Source: Solirubrobacteraceae bacterium
Lineage (GTDB): Bacteria; Actinomycetota; Thermoleophilia; Solirubrobacterales; Solirubrobacteraceae
Direction of reading: 5' to 3'
DNA: 5,228 bases
Assembly (NCBI GenBank): GCA_030043235.1
Contig: JASHYF010000422.1
Coordinates: 1 to 5,228 of the forward strand
Shown: piece by piece, positions 1-5,228 of the stretch
Position numbering within the stretch: the stretch's first letter is position 1
How the letters are laid out: every line of letters starts with the position of its first letter
Translations under genes and position numbers: made by a program
Notes under the pieces: model-generated
Told to the model about the DNA's origin: nothing
Seen by the model: the letters and a program-made list of their open reading frames with translations, nothing else
Databases searched by the model: none

Positions 1-1354
1 CGCTCGTCGCCTCGGCGCGCGGGCTGGCGCTCGCCACGCCCTCGCCGCCCGCCGCCCCCGCTCCGGCCGCCTGTGGCGGCCCTTCATAAACGTCTTTCTC
101 CGCCTCGTCATCCGAGGCCGGCGAACCTGCCACCGGCGAGGAGCCGCCACCGCGCTCCAGCCGTTCGATCCGTGCCAGCAGCGCCCGCATCGAGCCGTCC
201 GCCTCGGGCCTCGCCGCCTTCACCAGCGCCAGCTCCAGGCGCGTGCGCGCATCCGCGCCCGCGCGCACCGCCTCCATCGCCTCGCCCAGCAGCTCCAGCA
301 GGCGCACCACAGTCGCGTGCTCCACGCGCCCGGCCTGCGCCTCGAGCGCCGCGTCCGCCTCCTGCGTCAGCGACAGCTCCGCCGGCACCGCGCCCAGCAC
401 CTGCACCACCAGCAGCTCGCGCGCGCGCACCTCCAGATCCGCCGCGAACGAGCCCGCGTCGCGGCCCTGCTCCGCGCACTCCTCCACCGCGCGCAGCGCC
501 GCGGCCGCATCGCCCGCCGCCACCGCGTCCACCGTCGCCTCCAGCAGGCTCGCGCCGGCCACGCCCAGCACCGCCAGCACGTCCTCCAGCGCGATCCGCT
601 GGCCGCTGTAGGTCACCAGCTGCTCGAGCGTGCCCAGCGCGTCGCGAAAGCTGCCCGTCGCCGCGCGCGCCAGCGCCGCCACCGCCGCCGGCGGGATCTC
701 GATCGACTCCGCCGCCGCCGCGCGGCGCACCACCTGCGCGATCTGCTCCACCGCCGGGCGGTGGAAGTCAAAGCGGTGGCAGCGGTCCACCACCGTCGCC
801 GGCACCTTGCCCGCCTCCGTCGTCGCCAGCACGAACACCGTATCCGGCGGCGGCTCCTCCAGCGTCTTCAAGAACGCGTTCCACGCCGCCGTCGACAGCA
901 TGTGCGCCTCGTCCAGGATGTACACCTTGCGCCGCCCGCTCACCGGCGCGTACGCCACGCTCTCGCGCAGCTCACGGATGTCGTCCACCGAGTTGTTCGA
1001 CGCCGCATCCATCTCGATCACGTCCAGCGACGTCGCCCGCGCGATCGACACGCACGACTCGCACACCCCGCATGGCTCCACCGTCGGTCCGTGCTCGCAG
1101 TTCAAACACGCCGCCAGGATCTTCGCCATCGACGTCTTGCCCGTGCCGCGTGAGCCCACGAACAGGTACGCGTGGTGCACTTTCTCGCGCTCCACCGCGT
1201 TGCGCAGCGTGCGCACCACCGGCTCCTGGCCCACCACCTCCGCGAACGTCCGCGGCCGGTGCCTGCGGTACAGCGAGCGCTGCTGCTCGTCCTGTCGCCG
1301 CTGCTCGTCCTGTGGCTGCTTCTCTGCCGGCACCCTTCGCCTGAGTCTACTCAC
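1..1354 (-). CDS. dnaX: DNA polymerase III subunit gamma/tau (DnaX), 3' end beyond the window
   Basis: This is the ATPase motor of the clamp loader, which opens the beta sliding clamp and places it on primed DNA at the replication fork. Reading from GTG at 1354, 451 residues are visible with no stop before the left edge. The AAA+ module shows LYRRHRP at 28-34, Walker A GSRGTGKTS at 67-75, a zinc-binding set of four cysteines (C86, C95, C98, C101), Walker B VYILDEAH at 144-151, sensor-1 ATTE at 177-180, an arginine-finger motif DRC at 190-192 (SRC in Escherichia coli), and sensor-2 GSFRDAL at 234-240. The collar domain follows, then an Ala/Gly/Glu-rich linker from about residue 410. The tau-specific C-terminus is missing. 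The start is uncertain: GTG 1354 gives a Gln/Asp/Glu/Arg-rich extension before the conserved core, and GTG 1333 is an alternative. Neither has a clear ribosome site. The family call is essentially certain. Confidence 0.96.
   Translation of the reverse strand, partial: MSRLRRRVPAEKQPQDEQRRQDEQQRSLYRRHRPRTFAEVVGQEPVVRTLRNAVEREKVHHAYLFVGSRGTGKTSMAKILAACLNCEHGPTVEPCGVCESCVSIARATSLDVIEMDAASNNSVDDIRELRESVAYAPVSGRRKVYILDEAHMLSTAAWNAFLKTLEEPPPDTVFVLATTEAGKVPATVVDRCHRFDFHRPAVEQIAQVVRRAAAAESIEIPPAAVAALARAATGSFRDALGTLEQLVTYSGQRIALEDVLAVLGVAGASLLEATVDAVAAGDAAAALRAVEECAEQGRDAGSFAADLEVRARELLVVQVLGAVPAELSLTQEADAALEAQAGRVEHATVVRLLELLGEAMEAVRAGADARTRLELALVKAARPEADGSMRALLARIERLERGGGSSPVAGSPASDDEAEKDVYEGPPQAAGAGAAGGEGVASASPRAEATS
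1278..1313. repeat. 18-bp tandem duplication in the 5' end of dnaX
   Basis: Two adjacent 18-base units (1278-1295 and 1296-1313) differ at one base. On the dnaX strand they encode two in-frame copies of a six-residue Gln-Asp-Glu-Gln-(Arg/Gln)-Arg block, just before the conserved LYRRHRP start of the AAA+ domain. The duplication therefore lengthens a charged N-terminal extension without shifting the frame. Confidence 0.85.
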
Positions 1355-1462
1355 GGCCGTCCAGCGCGCAGCCCGTTCCGGCGCCGCCCAGCGCGCGCCG
1401 GCCGTCGCCTACCCATCCGGCAAGCGACCCGTCCAGCGGCTCGCCCGCCCGCTGCCAGCGGA

Positions 1463-1468
1463 TAGCGT
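1463..1468 (+). promoter_or_regulatory. possible -10 box for a leaderless glycosyltransferase transcript
   Basis: TAGCGT fits the loose TANNNT form of actinobacterial -10 elements. It is followed by exactly 7 bases and then the A of the ATG at 1476, the spacing expected if transcription starts on the start codon. No Shine-Dalgarno sequence precedes this ATG, which agrees with leaderless translation. No -35 is visible, and the rest of the 1355-1475 gap between the divergent genes is too GC-rich to show another promoter. Confidence 0.35.
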
Positions 1469-1475
1469 CATCGCC

Positions 1476-2975
1476 ATGAGCGCTTCCGTCAGGCGCTGCG
1501 CACCCGTTCCCGTGATCGTCGCCGGGGCGGTGCTGCTGCGCCTCATCGCCGGCGTCGGCTTCGCCAACTACGACACGCTTTACGCGCTCGCCTGGGGTGG
1601 GCAGCTCTCGCGCGGCGTCACGCCCGCCTACGACGTCCCCATCGCCCCCACCCCCCATCCGCTGCTCGAGCTGCTCGGGCTCGTGCTCGCCCCGCTCGGG
1701 CCGAGCGCCGTCGAACACGTCACCGTCGCCATCGGCTTTCTCGCGCTGTCCGCCTGCGGCTGGGTCATCTACCGGCTCGGCGCGGAATGGTTCGGCCTCG
1801 CCGCCGGCCTGCTCGCCGGGCTGATCTTCCTCACGCGCGTGCCCGTGCTCTCCTACGGCGTGCGCGCGTACGTCGATCTGCCCTACCTGCTGCTCGTGCT
1901 CAGCGCGCTGCTCGTCGAGTCCCACCACCGGCGCACCCGCGGCGGCCCCGCCGGCGTGACCGTGCTCGCGCTGCTCGCGCTCGCCGGCCTGCTGCGCCCG
2001 GAGGCATGGGCGTTCTCCGGGCTGTACTGGCTCTACCTCATCGGGTTCACGCCGGCATGGGCGTACCGCTCGCTGAGAGAGCGCTCGCTTCGCCCGCGAA
2101 CGCCCGCCCAGGCGAGCTTGCGCACCCGCGCGGGCTTCGCGCGCGTCACGCTGCTCGCCGCCGCCGCGCCGCTCGTGTGGGTGCTCAGCGACCTGCTCGT
2201 CACCGGCGATCCCCTGTGGTCGCTCACCAACACCCAGCACACCGCCGAAACCCTCGACCGCGTCACCGGCATCGCCAACGTGCCCGAGTACATCCCCCGG
2301 CGCATCGGCGAGATCCTGCGGCCGCCCGTGCTCGCCGGCGCCGCGCTCGGCGGCGTGCTCTCGCTGCTGTGGCTGCGCCAGCGCGCGCTGCTCGGCGCGA
2401 TCGCCGGCGTGATCGCCGTGATCGTGTTCGCCGCCTTCGCCTCCGCCGGCCTGCCCATCAACACCCGCTACGCGTTTCCCGCCGCCGCCATCCTCTGTGT
2501 CTTCTGCGGCGCCGGCGCCTTCGGCTGGCTGCGTCTGCCCGCACGCGATCCGCGCCGGCGCCGGTGGATGCTCGCCGGCATCCTCGTGCTCGTCGCGCTG
2601 CTCGCCTACGTGCCCTCGCAGTACCACGCCGCGCACCGTGAAATGAGCAAACTTGCGCGCGAGCACAGCATCGAAGACGACCTGCTAGCGCTCGTGCGCG
2701 ACCATGCCATCAACCTGCGCTGCGGTCCCGTCGGCGTGCCCAACCACGCGCCCGTGCCGCTGCTCGCCCTGTACCTCAAGACGAGCCCGCGCAACATCGT
2801 CAGCCTGCAAAGCGGCCACATCGCCTCCGGCGTGTACGTGGACCCAGCCAGCAAGGAAGTCGAAGAAGACTACGTGCTCGACTCGCACGACCCTGTCGAG
2901 CCGGTGTCCGTCCCACCGGGGTTCACCGAGTCCGCCGCCAACCGCTCGTGGCTCGTCTTCCAGCGCTGCGCCTGA
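1476..2975 (+). CDS. GT-C-like multi-pass membrane glycosyltransferase (ArnT/PMT/GT39-like), hypothetical
   Basis: The gene encodes a 499-residue integral membrane protein, probably one that moves a sugar from a polyprenyl-phosphate donor to an acceptor outside the membrane. About ten to twelve hydrophobic segments are visible, from residues 9-29 to 363-379. The first extracytoplasmic loop holds YDT at 32-34, the pattern GGQLSRGVTPAYD at 41-53 and PTPHPL at 58-63. D33 sits where GT-C enzymes carry their catalytic acid. Other family-like motifs are RPEAW at 174-178 and NTRYAFP at 329-335. Residues from about 385 on form a soluble C-terminal domain. The ATG at 1476 was chosen because it precedes a short basic stretch (VRR) and the first membrane segment; the open frame further upstream is only the antisense of dnaX. 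The gene is divergent from dnaX and convergent with ffs. The fold class is likely; substrate and acceptor cannot be read from the sequence. Confidence 0.85.
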   Translation: MSASVRRCAPVPVIVAGAVLLRLIAGVGFANYDTLYALAWGGQLSRGVTPAYDVPIAPTPHPLLELLGLVLAPLGPSAVEHVTVAIGFLALSACGWVIYRLGAEWFGLAAGLLAGLIFLTRVPVLSYGVRAYVDLPYLLLVLSALLVESHHRRTRGGPAGVTVLALLALAGLLRPEAWAFSGLYWLYLIGFTPAWAYRSLRERSLRPRTPAQASLRTRAGFARVTLLAAAAPLVWVLSDLLVTGDPLWSLTNTQHTAETLDRVTGIANVPEYIPRRIGEILRPPVLAGAALGGVLSLLWLRQRALLGAIAGVIAVIVFAAFASAGLPINTRYAFPAAAILCVFCGAGAFGWLRLPARDPRRRRWMLAGILVLVALLAYVPSQYHAAHREMSKLAREHSIEDDLLALVRDHAINLRCGPVGVPNHAPVPLLALYLKTSPRNIVSLQSGHIASGVYVDPASKEVEEDYVLDSHDPVEPVSVPPGFTESAANRSWLVFQRCA

Positions 2976-3050
2976 AACCAGGGGCGACAGCACAGTTTCA
3001 CAGTCGTGCCGCAACAGGCGGATCGCCGAGTGCGATAGCCATCGTCATAC

Positions 3051-3324
3051 GGACCGTGCACCCCCCGTCGAGGCCCGTGCGCCCGGCGCCTTCCGTCGCC
3101 CGCGGCTCCGGCCCGGGAGCTCCCGCTGCGCCTGCCGGGCATCGCTTAAGGCTGCTTCCTTCCGGACCTGACCTGGTTCGCAAGCCGACACCGCGCGGGA
3201 CCCGAACCATCGACGCCCCAAAACGGCGGAGCAACCGGGGTCGGAACCCCTCGGAGGGGAGTTCAGCCCCGCTAGAGCGGATTGCGGATTCAGGGCACCG
3301 CTACCTCCCCGCCTAGCACGGTCC
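3051..3324 (-). ncRNA. ffs: Signal recognition particle RNA, large type with Alu domain
   Basis: This is the RNA scaffold of the signal recognition particle, which with Ffh and FtsY targets nascent membrane and secreted proteins to the Sec translocon. Read on the minus strand, it has the invariant S-domain core CAGGTCAGGTCCGGAAGG and then AAGCAGC, with a GGAA tetraloop at 3163-3160. The 5' Alu part has the GGTAG and GCGGTGCCCTG segments and the CCGCAATCCGCTCTAGC stretch seen in the Bacillus subtilis scRNA (recalled, not aligned). The ends are set by a perfect 9-bp helix: GGACCGTGC at 3324-3316 pairs with GCACGGTCC at 3059-3051. This gives about 274 nt, the large form (Rfam Bacteria_large_SRP) and not the roughly 110-nt 4.5S type. 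The mature ends may differ by a few bases. The gene faces the glycosyltransferase and diverges from the FKBP gene. Confidence 0.95.
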
Positions 3325-3331
3325 ACCGGCG

Positions 3332-3337
3332 ATCGTA
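3332..3337 (-). promoter_or_regulatory. -10 box of the SRP RNA gene
   Basis: On the minus strand TACGAT differs from TATAAT at two positions. It ends 7 bases before the first base of the terminal SRP helix at 3324, so the predicted transcription start matches the RNA end found independently from base pairing. No TTGACA-like -35 lies 16-18 bases upstream; that place holds GC-rich sequence belonging to an inverted repeat. Confidence 0.6.
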
Positions 3338-3355
3338 ACGCACTGCGCTGCCGCC

Positions 3356-3389
3356 GGCGGCGCGCGGCGCCCGCCACGAGCGCGCCGCC
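3356..3389. repeat. 10-bp perfect inverted repeat between divergent ffs and FKBP promoters
   Basis: GGCGGCGCGC at 3356-3365 is the exact reverse complement of GCGCGCCGCC at 3380-3389, separated by 14 bases. The left arm covers the place where the ffs -35 would be, and the right arm covers that of the FKBP promoter, so both promoters have GCCGCC near -35. It may be an operator or simply a product of high GC content. Confidence 0.5.
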
Positions 3390-3406
3390 ACGCGCAGGCA
3401 GCGGAC

Positions 3407-3412
3407 TACAAT
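3407..3412 (+). promoter_or_regulatory. -10 box of the FKBP lipoprotein gene
   Basis: TACAAT is one base from the TATAAT consensus and stands out in a very GC-rich gap. With a start 7-8 bases downstream, the transcript would begin near 3420 and have a leader of about 22 nt before the GTG at 3442. No recognisable -35 is present. Confidence 0.5.
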
Positions 3413-3441
3413 GCCCTCCAGTTCCGCTACGCTGCGCGACC

Positions 3442-4014
3442 GTGACCAATCTCAAGATCCTCTCCTCCATCGCCGCGGCGCTGCTCGCCGCGATCGCCAT
3501 CGCCGGCTGCGGCTCGGGCGGCTCCAGCACGATCACCGTGGGCAACGAGAACCCAGCGGACAACGCGCTGATCAAAGCCGGTGAAACCACCAGCTCGACC
3601 CCCAGCACCACCACAGCCACGGTCAAAACGCCAACCACCGGCCCGCTCTCCAAAGAACCGAAGGTGACGCCGCCCACCGGGCCGGCGCCCACGAAGCTGG
3701 AAACCAAGGAACTCGTACGCGGAACCGGCGCGGAAGCCAAGGACGGGGACAAGGTCACCGTCAACTACGTCGGCGTGCTCTACAAGAACGGCAAGGAGTT
3801 CAACGCCTCGTGGGAAACCAAAGAACCGTTCAGCTTCACGCTCGGTGTTGGGCAGGTGATCAAGGGTTGGGACCAAGGCATCCCCGGCATGAAGGTCGGC
3901 GGACGGCGTGAGCTGATCATTCCCGCCGAACTCGCCTACGGCAAGAAAGGCTCGCCACCCAAGATCCCCGGGAACGAAGCGCTCGTGTTCGTCGTCGACC
4001 TGCTGGCCGTATAG
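3442..4014 (+). CDS. FKBP-type peptidyl-prolyl cis-trans isomerase lipoprotein
   Basis: This 190-residue lipid-anchored foldase should act outside the cytoplasmic membrane, catalysing cis-trans isomerisation of Xaa-Pro bonds in exported proteins. Residues 1-22 form a lipoprotein signal (K5, an Ala/Ile/Leu core, lipobox IAGC) with C23 as the lipidated cysteine. A Thr/Ser/Pro-rich tether runs from about 24 to 84. The FKBP domain fills about 86-190 and keeps the pocket residues matching FKBP12 Y26, F36, F46, V55, I56, W59, Y82 and F99 as Y109, F120, F130, V139, I140, W143, Y166 and F183. The position of FKBP12 D37 is N121, within FNASW, where most active members have Asp. GTG at 3442 is the only start in frame that yields the signal peptide; no Shine-Dalgarno sequence precedes it. 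Codon use is less extreme than in the neighbours, with many AAG, ACC and GAA codons. It is first in a likely three-gene operon. Confidence 0.95.
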   Translation: MTNLKILSSIAAALLAAIAIAGCGSGGSSTITVGNENPADNALIKAGETTSSTPSTTTATVKTPTTGPLSKEPKVTPPTGPAPTKLETKELVRGTGAEAKDGDKVTVNYVGVLYKNGKEFNASWETKEPFSFTLGVGQVIKGWDQGIPGMKVGGRRELIIPAELAYGKKGSPPKIPGNEALVFVVDLLAV

Positions 4015-4676
4015 GCAAAGCGGGGGGAGCGCTGCTCGCGCTGGGCGCCGTCGCGCTCGCCGCCGGCGGCTGTGCCGGCTCTCACAAGCACACCCTGCAG
4101 GCGATGCAGCTCGAACGCGCGGACTTCGCCGACGTGTGCCGCACGCTCATCGGCGCGGAGCCCTCCGTGCGCAGCGACGTCGCCGCCACCAAGGCCGCCT
4201 GGCGGTACGTGCTCGACGGCCTGCCGCCCCGCCCCGGGCCGATCTCGCGCGCCGCCATCCGCACGGCTTCCGAACGCGCGGCCGCGATCGGCACGCCCGG
4301 TGTCACGGGCGAACGCATCTCCGCCGAGCTCACCGGCCCCGGCTCAGGGCTTGCGAGCGAGTTTCACAGCTTCAGCCTGCTCGACGCGCGCGGCTGGCAG
4401 ATGATCGACGCGGCCGCAGAACAGATCGCGCACGGCCCTCCCGTAGCCGCGCGCTTCGCCCGCGCGAACGTGGGGATCTACGTGGAGAGCGTCTACGACT
4501 CCCATTTCAGCGTCGCGCAGATCGGGAAGAAGGTCCTCGCGGACTATCGCAAGCTCGGCGGCCCCGCCGCGTTCGGCGCCTCGCTCACGCAGGGCGAAAT
4601 CGACGCGCTCGCCCACACCTACTCCGAGCCCAACGACCGGCTGTACCCGCACGAGCTCATCAAGCTGGGCTCCTGA
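4011..4676 (+). CDS. hypothetical lipoprotein with unresolved start codon
   Basis: I do not recognise a characterised family. Coding from ATG 4104 gives 190 residues, but the open frame continues upstream through a clear lipoprotein signal: a basic GK, a hydrophobic Ala/Leu/Gly/Val stretch, then AAGGC with the cysteine codon at 4071. No ATG, GTG or TTG lies in frame between that signal and the stop at 3909. The candidates are ATA at 4011, overlapping the FKBP stop as ATAG and giving a complete signal of 20 residues before the Cys, or CTG at 4032 or 4041 just after a GGGGGGAG tract. The coordinates use ATA 4011 as the outer limit; the conservative start is 4104. The mature protein looks soluble and mainly helical, and includes LERADFADVC, AATKAAW, ARFARANVGIYVESVYDSHF and IGKKVLADYRKLGG. 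I recall similar uncharacterised proteins in Solirubrobacterales, which I cannot check here. It is probably co-transcribed with the FKBP gene. Confidence 0.8.
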   Translation: MGKAGGALLALGAVALAAGGCAGSHKHTLQAMQLERADFADVCRTLIGAEPSVRSDVAATKAAWRYVLDGLPPRPGPISRAAIRTASERAAAIGTPGVTGERISAELTGPGSGLASEFHSFSLLDARGWQMIDAAAEQIAHGPPVAARFARANVGIYVESVYDSHFSVAQIGKKVLADYRKLGGPAAFGASLTQGEIDALAHTYSEPNDRLYPHELIKLGS

Positions 4677-4682
4677 GCGCAT

Positions 4683-4686
4683 AGGA
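4683..4686 (+). promoter_or_regulatory. ribosome binding site of the decarboxylase gene
   Basis: AGGA lies 10 bases before the ATG at 4697, inside the 20-base gap after the previous stop codon. It is the only reasonably placed Shine-Dalgarno-like sequence before a gene start in this window, and it supports ATG 4697 and translation from a shared message. Confidence 0.5.
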
Positions 4687-4696
4687 TCGACCGCTC

Positions 4697-5228
4697 ATGA
4701 GCAGCGTCCGCGAGGCCACCTTCGAGCTGCTGCGCGCGCACGGGATGACCACCATCTTCGGCAACCCCGGCTCAACCGAGCTGCCGATGCTCGGCGACTT
4801 CCCCGACGACTTCACATACGTGCTCGGCCTGCAGGAGCTCGTGGTCGTCGGCATGGCCGACGGCTTCGCCCAGGCCAGCGGACGCGTCACGCACGTCAAC
4901 CTGCACACCGCACCCGGCGTCGGCAACGCCGTCGGCGGGCTGTTCAACGCACAGGCCAACAAGGCGCCGCTGCTCGTCACCGCCGGCCAGCAGGTGCGCC
5001 CGCACATCACCATCGAGGCCAACCTCACCAACCGCGAGGCCGTCGTCGGCCCCCAGCCATACGTGAAGTGGAGCCACGAACCGCCGCGCGCGCAGGACGT
5101 CCCGCTGGCGATCGCGCGTGCGATCCACCACGCGTCTTTGCCGCCGCGAGGGCCCGCGTTCGTGTCCATCCCAATGGACGACTGGGATGCCGACGCCGAC
5201 GCGGACATCGCGCGCAGCGCGATCGCAC
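4697..5228 (+). CDS. mdlC: Benzoylformate decarboxylase-like ThDP-dependent enzyme, 3' end beyond the window
   Basis: The first 177 residues of a thiamine-diphosphate enzyme are visible, about one third of the usual 520-550. They cover the N-terminal (pyrimidine-binding) domain. The sequence follows Pseudomonas putida MdlC (recalled) closely and in register: FGNPGSTELP at 21-30, LGLQE at 43-47, ADGFAQAS at 54-61, NLHTAPG at 68-74, VTAGQQ at 95-100, VKWSHEP, and PMDDWDADAD near the end. Residues matching the known MdlC catalytic groups are present at the same numbers: S26, E47 (which activates the cofactor) and H70. H281 and the C-terminal cofactor-binding domain lie off the window. MdlC converts benzoylformate to benzaldehyde and CO2 in mandelate breakdown; relatives act on other 2-oxo acids or oxalyl-CoA, so the substrate is an inference. 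The ATG at 4697 gives the same N-terminal length as MdlC. It begins 20 bases after the lipoprotein stop. Confidence 0.88.
   Translation, partial: MSSVREATFELLRAHGMTTIFGNPGSTELPMLGDFPDDFTYVLGLQELVVVGMADGFAQASGRVTHVNLHTAPGVGNAVGGLFNAQANKAPLLVTAGQQVRPHITIEANLTNREAVVGPQPYVKWSHEPPRAQDVPLAIARAIHHASLPPRGPAFVSIPMDDWDADADADIARSAIA

Noticed and set aside
73..1344. 423-codon plus-strand open frame rich in Pro, Ala and Arg
   Set aside because: It is the out-of-frame antisense of dnaX. The composition reflects GC bias and shows no domain.
1357..1438. 10-base direct repeat CCGTCCAGCG at 1357-1366 and 1429-1438 in the dnaX-glycosyltransferase gap, considered as an operator
   Set aside because: It is non-palindromic, made of common GC-rich words, and not placed at any clear promoter element.
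630..1475. Long plus-strand open frame that joins in frame to the glycosyltransferase and would add about 280 N-terminal residues
   Set aside because: It is exactly antisense to the conserved dnaX core and has a low-complexity Ala/Arg/Ser composition. The membrane protein begins naturally at ATG 1476.
1347..2666. 439-codon minus-strand open frame opposite the glycosyltransferase
   Set aside because: The product is a Gly/Glu/Ala/His-rich string with no recognisable domain, typical of a high-GC antisense shadow, while the plus frame shows clear membrane segments and motifs.
3022..3036. Small hairpin (ATCGC, 5-base loop, GCGAT) between the convergent glycosyltransferase and ffs genes, considered as a terminator
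   Set aside because: The stem has only 5 bp, with no T run on either strand; there is too little to call a terminator.
2948..3316. Small open frames across 2948-3316 on both strands
   Set aside because: They lie over the SRP RNA, whose conserved structure explains the sequence.
3045..3876. Minus-strand open frames opposite the FKBP gene
   Set aside because: They have Val/Gly-rich shadow composition, while the plus strand encodes a complete FKBP with its pocket residues and lipobox.
4675..4696. Inverted repeat GAGCG/CGCTC between the lipoprotein stop and the decarboxylase start
   Set aside because: It is short and contains the ribosome binding site; chance pairing is likely and no regulatory role can be supported.
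4660..5208. 182-codon minus-strand open frame and two shorter ones opposite the decarboxylase
   Set aside because: The plus strand matches benzoylformate decarboxylase in register with S26, E47 and H70; the minus frames have no motifs.

Overview
This window is very GC-rich, has C- or G-ending codons almost throughout, and holds five protein genes and one RNA gene. Three things point to a high-GC actinobacterium-like organism, most plausibly class Thermoleophilia (Solirubrobacterales type): a DnaX with the form LYRRHRP...DRCHRF, a long Bacillus-type SRP RNA that keeps its Alu domain, and small alanine-rich lipoproteins. The taxon is inferred from recalled protein style, not from a search.

Layout. 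Bases 1-1354 (minus) carry the 5' two-thirds or so of dnaX, the clamp-loader subunit of DNA polymerase III; its 3' end lies off the left edge. A 121-base divergent gap (1355-1475) follows, then a plus-strand gene (1476-2975) for a roughly 500-residue multi-pass GT-C-like membrane glycosyltransferase. Downstream and facing it is the SRP RNA gene (ffs, minus, about 3051-3324), about 274 nt, closed by a perfect 9-bp terminal helix. Divergent from ffs is a plus-strand run: an FKBP-type peptidyl-prolyl isomerase lipoprotein (3442-4014), an unrecognised second lipoprotein (about 4011-4676, with no ordinary start codon for its signal peptide), and the start of a benzoylformate decarboxylase-like ThDP enzyme (4697 to the right edge).

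How they fit together. ffs and dnaX are neighbours in many bacteria; here both are on the minus strand, but a plus-strand glycosyltransferase lies between them. ffs (membrane targeting) and the FKBP lipoprotein (folding outside the membrane) are expressed from back-to-back promoters with good -10 boxes (TACGAT and TACAAT). A 10-bp inverted repeat lies between them, with its arms over the two -35 positions. The FKBP gene, second lipoprotein and decarboxylase are close enough to be one operon, although the decarboxylase has no evident functional link to the first two.

I see no tRNA, insertion sequence, CRISPR array, phage gene or defence system. Most of this is ordinary chromosomal content. The points most worth a second look are the ffs/FKBP divergent promoter, the missing start codon of the second lipoprotein, and an Asp-to-Asn change at the FKBP active-site aspartate.
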